A stretch of DNA of 64,000 bases from Halomarina litorea (lineage in GTDB: Archaea; Halobacteriota; Halobacteria; Halobacteriales; Haloarculaceae). The stretch lies in assembly GCF_024227715.1 (NCBI RefSeq), contig NZ_CP100448.1, positions 2,687,655-2,751,654 on the forward strand, given 5' to 3'. Shown piece after piece: positions 26,535 to 35,457 of the stretch; position 1 is the stretch's first letter, and the number at the start of each line of letters is the position of its first letter. The notes below the pieces were generated by a model, which saw only the letters and a list, made by a program, of their open reading frames with translations, was not told where the DNA came from and searched no databases. The position numbers and the translations under genes were made by a program.

Positions 26535-26846
26535 TCAGGAGTTCGGTGATGGGTCGTCGGCGAGTGTGAACGACTCGTCGCTGCCGTGCCACTCGTCGAC
26601 GAGATCAGCTTCGGCGCGAGCGTCCGTGTGTGCCGTCTCCGACAGGGAGTCCGTTTCGAGTTCGTCAAGGACGGTAAACGCCCGATCGTTCGGGTCTGCT
26701 CGCTGCTTCCGTTCGACCCACTCGACGAGGGCTTCGTGTCCGGCTTTCTTGAGCGACAGTCCGTGTTCCCTTGCGAATTCTCGGAACCGTTCGTATTCAT
26801 CCTCGCTCAGTTCGGTTTGGACGTGCTTGGTGTCGTTGCTGCTCAT
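26535..26846 (-). CDS. antitoxin-like protein partner of the PIN gene
   Basis: 103 residues, acidic. LSEDEYERFREFAREHGLSLKKAGHEALVEWVERK resembles a ribbon-helix-helix or short HTH DNA-binding unit; the C-terminal half (VLDELETDSLSETAH...) is acidic and disordered-looking, as in antitoxins that wrap their toxin. It lies 9 bp upstream of the PIN gene. A perfect palindrome and a TATA-like box are upstream (26886-26916), consistent with autoregulation. Confidence 0.7.
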   Translation of the reverse strand: MSSNDTKHVQTELSEDEYERFREFAREHGLSLKKAGHEALVEWVERKQRADPNDRAFTVLDELETDSLSETAHTDARAEADLVDEWHGSDESFTLADDPSPNS

Positions 26847-26885
26847 GCTGGCCCTCTGTTGCTACTCTTCACTATCGGCTCATGA

Positions 26886-26916
26886 GCTATAAGATGTTCG
26901 CATGAAGTACTTCATG
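26886..26916 (-). promoter_or_regulatory. TATA-like box and 16-bp palindrome upstream of the antitoxin
   Basis: CATGAAGTACTTCATG at 26901-26916 is a perfect 16-bp palindrome. On the minus strand a TATA-like CTTATAGC (26886-26893) follows, 40 bp before the antitoxin ATG. Palindrome directly before the TATA box suits a repressor or activator site for the antitoxin or complex. Confidence 0.5.
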
Positions 26917-26956
26917 TAGCGATTCGGGGCGAATCGAAGATCTAGTGTATTCCCCC

Positions 26957-26995
26957 TGATATCCTCCCACGACTTTAGTCGTGGGCGTTCTCCTC
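26957..26995 (-). mobile_element. relic of an IS1341-type right end
   Basis: GATATCCTCCC followed by a perfect hairpin CCCACGAC-TTTA-GTCGTGGG (26966-26985). Same layout as the ends at 19114 and 22432, with diverged sequence. In this orientation tnpB should lie to the right, but the VirB4-like fragment is there instead. Confidence 0.5.
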
Positions 26996-27059
26996 GAACC
27001 TCTGTAACTGATGTCGGCGGCGTTCACCGAATCCCGGCAGAGCGCAGTCGGCTACGCGC

Positions 27060-28109
27060 TCAGTCGCATCCTCCTCGACCGACAGAGTTCGATGCGGACT
27101 CGTCGTTCACGTTCCCAGCCGAACACTCCGAGTCCTCTAGCGCGAACCCATCGTCGATCACCCTCGCTTCGAACTCGCTGGCCCGGACGCGAAGCGGGAA
27201 CCAGCCTTCCTCGTCGATACCCAGCAGCGCCTCGGAGAACCCGTCGGTCTCATTCCCTGCTTTCGCCGTCCGAACCCAACCGACCTCGCGGTCGTTCAAC
27301 CCGAACCAGTCGGTGAGTGTCTCGGTCTCCTCCTGCACACGGTGAATCACGGTCATCGAGCAGAGGTTCGCGATCGTCCGCGCCTCCGGAGTCAAGGCGA
27401 ACTCCCCGCCGGTCTGCGTGATGAACTGAATCGAGAGGTCGTAGTGGCGACTGTGCCGGACGGCCGTCTCCAAGAATGCCAGCGAGCTCGCCTCTCCCAT
27501 CAGGTAGTGGGCCTCGTCGATGGCGAACACCACCCGTTTGTCGGTACTTTTCGCCTGTTCGTAGACGGCGTTGAACAGCACCTGCATCATCAGGCTCGTC
27601 TCGCCACGCCCGCGGGTGCCTTCCTCCAGGAGCAAGTCGAGATACACGACAGGAGAATCGAGGTCGAACGACGTCGGCTGGGCGAGGTTCGCCAGATCAC
27701 CCCCATCACGGAACGACGGGCGGAGGTCGACCAACAACGACTGGGCGTCCTCGCTCACACGCTCGCACTCGCCGTCGGTCTCGTATCCGTACCCTTCAGG
27801 ATGCTCCGTCAACCCCAGTAGGGAACTCATCACCGTCGCGACGGTCGGGGACTCCCGGTCGTGTGTCGCCGGGTCGCGGGTGATCCCCGTTACGTCGTAG
27901 GCCTCCTGAATCGCCCGCCGGAGCGTCTGGGTTCGCGCACCCAGGGGGTTGCCCGCGACGTGTTCGAAGAACGTCTGGAAGAACCCGAGGACCCACGTGA
28001 TCTGTTCGGCCCACGGGTCGAGGTCCGGGGCATCCTGCAGCACGCCTTCGGGCGTGGGCTGGATCTCGAGTGGGTTGAACTGGCAGGTGACGGTCAATCC
28101 AACGGCCAA
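27060..28109 (-). pseudogene. VirB4/TraC-like conjugation ATPase, N-terminal part missing
   Basis: About 350 residues of the ATPase C-terminal half: Walker B KRVVFAIDEAHYL, then SIQFITQTGGEF and IANLCSMTVIHRV, the conserved motifs after Walker B in VirB4/HerA-like ATPases. The Walker A P-loop and the N-terminal domain are absent; the first recognised part is QFNPLEIQPTPEG and an in-frame stop lies shortly upstream. A complete homolog would be at least twice as long. The only conjugation-type gene seen, supporting a plasmid origin for this region. Confidence 0.65.
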
Positions 28110-28424
28110 CAGCTATCGTCGAGTTGGACGGGGAGTGTATATCGACTGCACATCGTAGCCTTTCACTCGAATTGGTGGTGTGTCACACGATCGATTCGCA
28201 ATAGGCAGAGGTACGAACACCGCTCGGTGGAGGAGACGAAGACTCCACCGTCGAGGTCGGACGCAGGCTACGAGTCGAGGCAAGTGCTCGCGATTCCAAC
28301 CGACACGTAGCTGACAGCGGACAAATCGGCAGCACCAGTTCTATGAATCGTTTCGACCGGTCGCGAAACCGTACGAGACCTCCGGTAGCCGAACCATTTT
28401 CTTTCGCAGCCCCTGGAATGTGGT
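28110..28424. other. right boundary of the accessory region
   Basis: About 315 bp between the VirB4 fragment and the oxidoreductase. I see no gene, tRNA or repeat in it. It must hold the oxidoreductase promoter; the ATG at 28425 has no obvious ribosome-binding site, so a leaderless or short-leader transcript is plausible. Confidence 0.4.
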
Positions 28425-29447
28425 ATGGACCTCTCTGTTGTCGATCTCTCTCCAGTTCCCGATGGCGGCACCGCCACAGACGCGTACGCGAACACCGTCA
28501 AGGCCGCACGGCAGGCCGAGGACCTCGGGTTTTCGCGTTTCTGGGTGGCGGAACACCACGCGATGGCGGACACCCTCGCGGGAACGACCCCCGAGGTGCT
28601 TCTCGGACATCTCGCCGCCGAGACCGAGTCGATCCGACTCGGGTCCGGCGCAGTGTTGCTCAACCACTACAGTCCGTTCAAAGTCGCGGAGGTGTTCGGT
28701 GCGCTCGACGGGCTCGCACCGGGGCGTGTCGACGCGGGCCTGGGTCGGGCGAACGGCTCGCCGGCGGCAGACCACGCGCTCGGAACCGACCGGCACGTCC
28801 AGAACCCCGACGAGGACCATCGGGAGAAAATCGAGGCCGTCGTGAACCACCTCTACGACGACTATCCCGACGAGCACGCCTACGGCGACCTGACGATTCC
28901 ACGCTCCGGGGGCGACGTCCCGACGCCGTGGGTACTTGGCTCGAGCCCATCCAGTGCCGCGCTCGCGGGCGAGCTCGGACTGCGGTATTGCTTTGCGGCG
29001 TTCATCAGACCGGAGTACGCGGAACCGGCCTTCGAACAGTACCGCGAGCACTTCCAACCCGGGCGACTCAGTGGCAGCATCAGCGAACCAACGGGAATGC
29101 TCGCGATGAACGCGATCTGTGCAGAGACGGACGAACAGGCGGCACGGCTCCGCGCGAGCGCCGAAGCGACATACAAGCGGCTACAGCGCGGAGTAGTTGG
29201 AACCCGGCCGTCCGTCGAAGACGCCATCGACGAACTCGGCGGCGTTCCAGAACCGACACCGACGACACTGGATGCCGGTGAATGGCCACGGGCCATCTCC
29301 GGAAGTCCGGACACGCTCGACGGTCTTCTAACCCAGCTCGCAGACCGCGTCGCTGTAAACGAGGTGATGATCCAGCAGGTGGTCGCCGACCACGACGATG
29401 GACTGCGTTCCCACGAGCTGCTGGCCGAAGGCGTGGGAATCAACTAA
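28425..29447 (+). CDS. LLM-class flavin-dependent oxidoreductase (luciferase-like)
   Basis: 340 residues, the normal length. N-terminal MDLSVVDLSPVPDG and ADLGFSRFWVAEHH match the MsnO8/luciferase-like monooxygenase group; IRLGSGAVLLNHYSPFKVAE and GRVDAGLGRA are the conserved barrel strands that bind FMN or F420. Cytoplasmic, no signal. The substrate cannot be inferred. First gene of ordinary chromosomal composition after the mobile region. Confidence 0.88.
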   Translation: MDLSVVDLSPVPDGGTATDAYANTVKAARQAEDLGFSRFWVAEHHAMADTLAGTTPEVLLGHLAAETESIRLGSGAVLLNHYSPFKVAEVFGALDGLAPGRVDAGLGRANGSPAADHALGTDRHVQNPDEDHREKIEAVVNHLYDDYPDEHAYGDLTIPRSGGDVPTPWVLGSSPSSAALAGELGLRYCFAAFIRPEYAEPAFEQYREHFQPGRLSGSISEPTGMLAMNAICAETDEQAARLRASAEATYKRLQRGVVGTRPSVEDAIDELGGVPEPTPTTLDAGEWPRAISGSPDTLDGLLTQLADRVAVNEVMIQQVVADHDDGLRSHELLAEGVGIN

Positions 29448-29807
29448 CCTGGGCAACCACCCGGGTCCAAGTGCTCCACTCCATCTACGACCGCTTGGTT
29501 CGCTGGCGGCCGACCGCGGCGGCAGTTCGATTTGGCGAATTCACGCCCGCCCAGAAGGGCGGGATTCTCTCCTCGATTTGGCGAATAGTTCGGCTCCGGA
29601 GCGGTGTGTCCGGACCTTCCAACGAGGACGGACGCGAGACGACAAGTCGAAAACTGGTAGTGGACCACAGAGGGCACGACGGCCCGGCGTACAATCCCGA
29701 TCGAAGAACAGTCTCCCCCATCGCCGGTATCCCTATAGCCCTCTCACGCCGCCCGGAGTGACGTCTGTAGAGTGAACGGTCAGCACCGTTCAGGGAAAGA
29801 CACGGGT
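29448..29807. other. intergenic stretch with a transposon-end relic
   Basis: 360 bp without a gene. It holds the hairpin end described at 29537-29573. Long open frames across it are weak and lack haloarchaeal protein character. Confidence 0.4.
29537..29573 (+). repeat. short hairpin element end, relative of 20521 and 23873
   Basis: ATTCACGCCCG and GGGATTCTCTCC flank a perfect stem CCCGCCC-AGAA-GGGCGGG. The outer sequences match those of the two larger tandem-hairpin ends, but the long hairpin pair is replaced by one stem. A solo end with no transposase gene. Confidence 0.55.
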
Positions 29808-30011
29808 ATGGACGAGAACCCACACACCGACCACCCGAACGCCGAACTGCTCGACGACATCACGGACACGGAACAGCAGCTCCTGCACATCGTCGAGGAC
29901 CTTGCCGTCGCCGGCACCCTCACCGAGGGCGACCGCGACCAGATCGGTTTCGAGATCGGCGTGCTGAGCGCCGAACTGCGCGCGTGCATCGACCCGAGCA
30001 GGTGGGAGTGA
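29808..30011 (+). CDS. small acidic haloarchaeal protein, unknown function
   Basis: 67 residues from ATG 29808 (MDENPHTDHPNAELL). Two predicted helices, the second with LTEGDRDQIGFEIGVLSAELRAC. Weak similarity in pattern to the small gene at 45752 (LTADDATELSHRVDSLADGLTAC). It lies upstream of the large regulator at 30123 on the same strand. The frame opens earlier at 29772 but the segment before 29808 is not protein-like. Confidence 0.55.
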   Translation: MDENPHTDHPNAELLDDITDTEQQLLHIVEDLAVAGTLTEGDRDQIGFEIGVLSAELRACIDPSRWE

Positions 30012-30122
30012 CGCGGCAGGGTCCCCCGCGCGTCGACCCCCGCGAACGGACCGCGAGGGTTCGTCGGATAACCCCCCGTAACCCAACGACTATTGTAGCC
30101 GGGTAGCTACCTCACGCGACGA

Positions 30123-32882
30123 ATGCTGCTCATCGGACCCGACGAGGCGACGGCCGGGTCCTACGCCGCCCCGCTCGAACGGGCGGGGTTCCGGGTCGAA
30201 ACCACGACAACCCCGGCCGACTGCCTCGACCGCATCGCGCCGTCGGCCGAGTGCGTCGTCTGTACCGACCGGCTCGACGGGACGACGGGCCTTTCGGTCC
30301 TCCGGGCGGTCCGTGCGGCCCATCCCGACCTCCCCTTCGTCCTCGTCGCGACCGACGGCGACGAGAGACTCGCGAGCGAGGCGGTCTCGGCCGGCGTCAC
30401 CGAGTACGTCCCGGCCGGCGACGGCGTCCCCCCCGACCTCGTCGAGCGCGTGCGGAGCGCCGTCGGAACCGGTGGTCGGCGGGGGGAGACGGCTCCCGAC
30501 GTCGCGGCGGTGTACGAGCGCATCAGCGATGCGTTCTACGCCGTCGACGAGTCGTTCCGGTTCGTCTACGTCAACGAGCGCGCGCGCGAACTCCTGCAGG
30601 CCGCCCCCGCCGACCTCCTCGGACGCACCGTCTGGGAGGCGTTCCCAGAGACGAGAGACACCGTCGTCCACGACGCGCTCCACGACGCGCTGGCGACACA
30701 GACGCCGACGACGTTCGACCTCTACTACGACCCAATCGACAGCTGGGTGGACGCGTGCGTCTACCCCTCGGCGACCGGCCTGTCGGTCTACCTGCGGGAC
30801 GTCACCGAGCGCAAGCGCCGCGAGCGGGCGCTCCGGGACGCCTACGAGGTGATCGCTGACCCGGAGCGCACCTTCGCCGACCGCGTCGACGACCTGCTGG
30901 AGGTCGGCCGCGACGTCCTCGGAGTCGGCTACGCCACCCTCTCGTACGTCCGCGGGGAGGAGTACGTCTTCGAGGCCGTCGCCGCCCCGCCGGGGGCCGA
31001 CCTCGCGGTGGGCGAGACGGTGCCGCTGGAGACGACCAACTGCGAGCGGGTGGTCGCGACAGAGGAGACGCTCGTGTTGCGCGACGTCGAGACGGACGCC
31101 CCCGAACTCGCCGACCGGGCGGGCAACGCGGAGTGGGGCGTCGCCTGCTACCTCGGCGCGCCCGTCGCCCTCGGCGACGAGGTGTGCGGGACCCTCTGTT
31201 TCTACGACATGGAGGCGCGGAGCGAGGCGTTCTCCGACTGGGAGGTGACGTTCGTCGACCTGCTCAGCAACTGGGTGAGCCGCGAACTCGACCAGCAGCG
31301 CCACACCGAGCAGTTCGCCGCCCTCGACGACGCCTTCCCGGACCTCGGGTTCGTCGTCGACGGCGAGGGACGCTACCGGGACTACCTCGCCGGCCCGGCC
31401 GCGGCCGGCAGCCTCGCCGTCGACCGCGAGGACCTCCTCGGGCGGACCGTCGACGAGGTGTTGCCGGGAGAGGCGGCGGAATCGCTGCTGGCGGCCGTCC
31501 GCGAGGCGACGGCGACCGGCCGACTCCAGACCGTCGAGTACGACCGCCCGGTGGGCGGGCAGCGACGGTGCTTCGAGGCGCGGGTCGCGCCGTTGACCGG
31601 GAGCGAGTACGGTCCCGAGACGACGGTCGTCGTCGCCCGCGACGTGACCGAGCGGCGGGCGCGCGAACGGGCCCTCGAACGCCAGCGCGACGAACTGGCG
31701 AAGCTCCACCGCATCGACGCGCTCACCCGGGGTATCACGGGGAGCCTCCAGAACGCGGCCACGCGCGACGCCATCGAGGCCGCTGTCTGCGAACACCTCA
31801 CCGAGTCCGACCTGTACCGGACCGCCTGGGTCGGCACCGGCGAGCGGTCGACCGCGGGCGGCGGCCCCGTCACTCCGCGAACGGTCGCCGGCGCTGTCGA
31901 CGCCCGGGAGGGCGCCCCGGGGGCGGACGGTCCGGCCGCGGCGGCTCTGCAATCCGAGCCTCGAAACGACGACGGCCCGACCGACACCGCGGGACCGCCC
32001 GCCGCGCGAGAGGACGGTGAGGGCGACCACCCCTCGCTCGCGGCGGTCCCGCTGACGACCGACGCGACGACCTACGGCGTGCTGGTGGTCGAGGCGCCGG
32101 CCGGCGAGACCATCGACGACGCCGAGCGGGAGGTCCTCGCCGACCTCGGGCGGACCATCGCCCTCGCCATCCAGCGCGTCGAGAGCCAGCGGTCGCTCAC
32201 GGCCGCGACGGCGGTCGAACTCCGGTTTCGCGTCCCCGACGACACCTTCGGCGAGGTGACCGCCGGCGAGGACGGCCGACTCGTCTTCGAGCGGCGGGTC
32301 CCGGTCGGCGACGGGCGACGCCTCTACTACTTCGCCGTCCCCGACGGCGACCCCTCGCGCGTCGGCGAGCGACTGGCAGCGAACGCGGCCGTGGACGCGT
32401 GTGCGGCCGTCGGCGACGGCGAGGGGGCCGACGGGTCGGCGCTCCTCGAGGTGGCCCTCGCTACGGACACCGCTACCGCCATCGACGTGCTGGTCGAGCA
32501 GGGGGCGTCCGTCGTGGAGGCGCGCGTCGAGGCCGGCGACCTCCACGTCACGGCCGAGGTCGCCCCCCGCACCGACGTCCGCGCCATCGTCGACGCCCTG
32601 CAGGAGGCGACGGCGGCGGCCGACCTCGTGGGCAAGCGGTCGGTCGAGCGTCCCGTCGCGACGGCACCCGAGAGGGGTGGGGGCGACGGCGGGGGCCTGA
32701 CCGCGAAACAGCGCGCCGCCCTCGGGGTCGCCCTCGCCCGCGGGTACTACGAGTGGCCGCGCGCGAGCACCGCCGAGGAGATCGCCCGGACGATGGACGT
32801 CTCCTCCGCGACGTTCCACTACCACCTCCGCCACGGTCTCCGGACCGTGCTGACGGACGTCCTCGACCGGAAGCGGGGCTGA
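30123..32882 (+). CDS. bacterio-opsin-activator-type PAS/GAF/HTH regulator
   Basis: 919 residues. Order: a receiver-like domain (1-115, with D49 in VVCTDRLDG but without the usual N-terminal acidic pair), PAS (~130-235), GAF (~250-400, including NAEWGVACYLGAP), second PAS (~405-520), second GAF-like segment (~530-700, with a low-complexity insert), bacterio-opsin-activator middle domain (~705-840) and C-terminal HTH-10 (~860-915: LTAKQRAALGVALARGYYEWPR, then AEEIARTMDVSSATFHYHL). A cytosolic one-protein sensor-regulator; signal unknown, redox, light or oxygen being typical. Very GC-rich, which creates long false frames on the other strand. Confidence 0.88.
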   Translation: MLLIGPDEATAGSYAAPLERAGFRVETTTTPADCLDRIAPSAECVVCTDRLDGTTGLSVLRAVRAAHPDLPFVLVATDGDERLASEAVSAGVTEYVPAGDGVPPDLVERVRSAVGTGGRRGETAPDVAAVYERISDAFYAVDESFRFVYVNERARELLQAAPADLLGRTVWEAFPETRDTVVHDALHDALATQTPTTFDLYYDPIDSWVDACVYPSATGLSVYLRDVTERKRRERALRDAYEVIADPERTFADRVDDLLEVGRDVLGVGYATLSYVRGEEYVFEAVAAPPGADLAVGETVPLETTNCERVVATEETLVLRDVETDAPELADRAGNAEWGVACYLGAPVALGDEVCGTLCFYDMEARSEAFSDWEVTFVDLLSNWVSRELDQQRHTEQFAALDDAFPDLGFVVDGEGRYRDYLAGPAAAGSLAVDREDLLGRTVDEVLPGEAAESLLAAVREATATGRLQTVEYDRPVGGQRRCFEARVAPLTGSEYGPETTVVVARDVTERRARERALERQRDELAKLHRIDALTRGITGSLQNAATRDAIEAAVCEHLTESDLYRTAWVGTGERSTAGGGPVTPRTVAGAVDAREGAPGADGPAAAALQSEPRNDDGPTDTAGPPAAREDGEGDHPSLAAVPLTTDATTYGVLVVEAPAGETIDDAEREVLADLGRTIALAIQRVESQRSLTAATAVELRFRVPDDTFGEVTAGEDGRLVFERRVPVGDGRRLYYFAVPDGDPSRVGERLAANAAVDACAAVGDGEGADGSALLEVALATDTATAIDVLVEQGASVVEARVEAGDLHVTAEVAPRTDVRAIVDALQEATAAADLVGKRSVERPVATAPERGGGDGGGLTAKQRAALGVALARGYYEWPRASTAEEIARTMDVSSATFHYHLRHGLRTVLTDVLDRKRG

Positions 32883-32943
32883 CCGGACGCCACTCTAGAC
32901 ACGTCTAGGGCACGCTTCTCACCCGGCGCGCCGAGGACACCGT

Positions 32944-33510
32944 ATGCACATCACGGGAGACAGCGATGCGGGAACGGACGGAGCGGCCGGTCACGTCGGG
33001 CGACAGCGGGCGGTCGACCCGCCGGGTGGTGGCGCGACAGGGGGGCAACGGGGCCGACACGTCGAACTCTGGGTTCGGGGGCGGTCCCCCTACTGCGTGC
33101 GCGACGCGGAGGAGGAGACGGGCGACCGGCTTCGCCGGCTCGTGGAGGGCGGAGCCATCGACTCCTTCGCCGTCCGCCAGTGGACCGACGTCGGGTCGGG
33201 CACCCGAACGGGAGGGGTGGCCGACGTCGCGACCAGCCACCGGAAGGTCGTCGAGTTCGAGGCGTGGGCGAACGACCGCGGGTACCGGCTCTCGCCCGGG
33301 TTCCGGACCCACGAGCTACAGTCGATGGTGGGTCACAGCGTGCGCCGGAAGCTGGTCTCGCCGGTGCTCTGCCTGGCGGTCTACGACGGCGACACGCTCG
33401 ATGCGGTCTTCCCCCACGCCGACGAGGGGGACGTCCACACCGTCGCCGACGGCCTCGGGCGACTCGCGCGGGGCGGGACGGCGACGTCCCACGGGGGTGA
33501 GGTGGCGTGA
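32944..33510 (+). CDS. haloarchaeal HTH-type regulator-like protein
   Basis: 188 residues. After a glycine-rich leader, HVELWVRGRSP and RDAEEETGDRLRRLVEGGAIDSFAVRQW match a haloarchaeal family annotated as HTH-domain proteins, in which a short alpha/beta unit precedes a region that ends with a conserved VCLAVYDGDTL-like strand. No membrane segment. Its stop overlaps the GTG start of the next gene (GTGA), so they form an operon. Direct DNA binding is not evident from the sequence. Confidence 0.55.
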   Translation: MHITGDSDAGTDGAAGHVGRQRAVDPPGGGATGGQRGRHVELWVRGRSPYCVRDAEEETGDRLRRLVEGGAIDSFAVRQWTDVGSGTRTGGVADVATSHRKVVEFEAWANDRGYRLSPGFRTHELQSMVGHSVRRKLVSPVLCLAVYDGDTLDAVFPHADEGDVHTVADGLGRLARGGTATSHGGEVA

Positions 33511-33785
33511 ACGACACCGAACGGGGGCGCCTCTCGGCCCGCGTGCGGGTGCTCGAGGCGCTCGAACACCTGCGGCAGGCCCGGGAGGCGCTGGCCCAGG
33601 GCGACGACGTGGCCGACGCACTCGGGGAGGCGATTCGGGAGGTCGAGGCGCTCCGCGACGGGCTCGAAGACACCGTCGCGGAGGCGATATCTACGGACGT
33701 GACCGAACCCGTCGAGGGATGGGGGCCTGCCGAGCGGACGACCCCCATCGACGTACTGGCGGGGGTCGACCAGCGGCGGAACTGA
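33507..33785 (+). CDS. small helical protein, unknown function
   Basis: 92 residues starting at GTG 33507, overlapping the previous stop. The first two thirds form one long charged helix (RVRVLEALEHLRQAREALAQ, then IREVEALRDGLEDTVAEAI), the rest a short tail. Coupled to the upstream HTH-type gene; perhaps a partner of it. Confidence 0.5.
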   Translation: MNDTERGRLSARVRVLEALEHLRQAREALAQGDDVADALGEAIREVEALRDGLEDTVAEAISTDVTEPVEGWGPAERTTPIDVLAGVDQRRN

Positions 33786-33803
33786 CGACGCGTCTACTGA
33801 CCG

Positions 33804-34592
33804 CTACTCGGAGACGCCCTCCAGCGCCCCCCGGCGGGCCACCAGCGCGTTCACGACCACGCCGAACAGGAGCATCGTCGCCGCGGCGTACAGCGCGGTC
33901 AGGATGATGATGATGCCGCTCAACACGCCGTACACCGCGTATCGCCCGGCGTTCGTCGCGTACACCTGCACGACGAGCAACAGCACGGTCCACCCCAGCG
34001 CCGCGCTGACCGCCCCGGGCAGCGCCGCCCGAACCGACGTCACCAGGCGGGAGGGGACGTAGTACAGCGGGACGAACGCGGCCGTCAGGGCGAGTGGCAA
34101 CACGAGAAAGCCGACGTGGGCCACCGACTCGGATGCGGGGATGAGCGGGAAGAGCGCCCCGACAACGACGAGCGCGGCGATAGCGAGCAGGAGCGACCCG
34201 AGGATGCCAGTGGCGTCCCGCGCCTGATCGAGCAGCGACCGGTCGCCCGCCGCCTCGACGCGCTCGATCACCGTCAGGAAGCCGATGGAGATGTTGGCCG
34301 CGCTCCAGGCGAGGACGGCGGCGGCGAGGAGCGCCGCGCCCGCCCTCCCCGTGGCCGTGGTCAACGCCTCGTACATCAGCTGTTGGGCCTCCGTAGTGAG
34401 GACCCGCGGGGTCGCCGCCTGAATCTCCGTCGCGATGGGCGCCCCGACGAGGGCGAGCACCAGCACGACCAGCGGGAGCAAGGAGACGAACGAGTAGTAC
34501 GCGAGGGCGGCCGCCGGATACCTGATGTCGTGTTCAGTCGCCACCCTGACGACGGTCAGGGCGCCGCTGAGTACACTGCCCACGCGGAACAT
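33804..34592 (-). CDS. YihY/BrkB family membrane protein
   Basis: 262 residues with six predicted membrane helices. RYPAAALAYYSFVSLLPLVVLVLAL is the family's conserved first helix, followed by SAANISIGFLTVIERVE, PLYYVPSRLV and AGRYAVYGVLSGIIIILTALY. YihY/BrkB proteins are of uncertain function, possibly transporters. Its start is 137 bp from the divergent ABC gene. Confidence 0.85.
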   Translation of the reverse strand: MFRVGSVLSGALTVVRVATEHDIRYPAAALAYYSFVSLLPLVVLVLALVGAPIATEIQAATPRVLTTEAQQLMYEALTTATGRAGAALLAAAVLAWSAANISIGFLTVIERVEAAGDRSLLDQARDATGILGSLLLAIAALVVVGALFPLIPASESVAHVGFLVLPLALTAAFVPLYYVPSRLVTSVRAALPGAVSAALGWTVLLLVVQVYATNAGRYAVYGVLSGIIIILTALYAAATMLLFGVVVNALVARRGALEGVSE

Positions 34593-34700
34593 ACCGCGGG
34601 TACGAAGCTACCCACCTAAAGCCTTGTATCTCGGGGGAGTGCGTCCTGACGACGGCCGTCAGTGTCGTCATCGAAAGTCACACTCACGGGCGCCTAGAAC

Positions 34701-34707
34701 TTTTATC
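34701..34707 (+). promoter_or_regulatory. TATA box of the ABC exporter operon
   Basis: TTTTATC lies 22 bp before the ATG at 34729. That distance places transcription start at or next to the start codon, the leaderless arrangement common in haloarchaea. Confidence 0.55.
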
Positions 34708-34728
34708 CGGCAGTGCCGTACTCGACGT

Positions 34729-35457
34729 ATGTCGACGGGGACACTGGGCAGTGGACCGCCCACCATCGCGCTGACGGACGTGGGCGTGGTCTACGGGCGC
34801 GGAGCGCTCGTGCGCGCGCTCGACGGTGTCTCGCTGACGATCGCTCCCGGGTCGTACACCGCGCTCATGGGGCCGAGCGGGTCCGGGAAGAGTACGCTCT
34901 TGCACCTGGCCGGCTGCCTCGATACACCGACGAGCGGTCGGGTCGAGCTTCTCGGAACCGACGTCGCCGCGCTGGGCGACGGCGAGCGGGCCACCCTCCG
35001 CGGACGGGAGATCGGCTTCGTCTTCCAGTCGTTCAACCTGATGCCGGCGCTGACGGCCGTCGAGAACGTCGCGCTCCCCTTGCTCTTTCAGGGGGTGGGT
35101 CGGACGGAGCGCGTCGGGCGTGCAACGAACCTCCTCGAGGGTGTTGGTCTCGCCGACCGTACCGACCACCTCCCGCGAGACCTCTCTGGCGGCCAGCGCC
35201 AGCGGGTCGCTATCGCCCGCGCGCTCGCCAACGACCCCGCGCTCCTCCTCGCGGACGAACCCACGGGGAGCCTCGACTCTGCGACCGGTGACCAGATCAT
35301 GGCGCTGCTCGATTCGCTTCACGCCGACGGAACCACGATCGTCCTCGTCACACACGACCGCGGGGTCGCCGAGCACGCGGATCGCATCGTCCACCTGCTC
35401 GACGGCCGAATCCGCCGTGACGAGATGGTCGACCCGCAGGCGGTGAACGCACGGTGA
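34729..35457 (+). CDS. ABC transporter ATP-binding protein (MacB/LolD type)
   Basis: 242 residues from ATG 34729 ([11 protein letters not shown]). Walker [11 protein letters not shown]-loop [12 protein letters not shown], signature [15 protein letters not shown], Walker [14 protein letters not shown] and the switch histidine in VTHDRG are all present. The motif set and the [20 protein letters not shown] segment are typical of MacB/LolD-type exporters. The frame is open upstream to 34525 but the promoter and conserved start are here. It overlaps the permease start by 4 bp. Confidence 0.92.
   Translation: MSTGTLGSGPPTIALTDVGVVYGRGALVRALDGVSLTIAPGSYTALMGPSGSGKSTLLHLAGCLDTPTSGRVELLGTDVAALGDGERATLRGREIGFVFQSFNLMPALTAVENVALPLLFQGVGRTERVGRATNLLEGVGLADRTDHLPRDLSGGQRQRVAIARALANDPALLLADEPTGSLDSATGDQIMALLDSLHADGTTIVLVTHDRGVAEHADRIVHLLDGRIRRDEMVDPQAVNAR

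Noticed and set aside
11263-28424. tRNA gene or integrase as insertion point of the accessory region
   Set aside because: I scanned both ends for tRNA T-arm patterns and for tyrosine integrase motifs and found neither.
30090-32834. 914-residue open frame antisense to the PAS/GAF/HTH regulator
   Set aside because: The sense frame has several domains and motifs; the antisense frame is Arg/Gly/Val-rich with none. It is a by-product of very high third-position GC.
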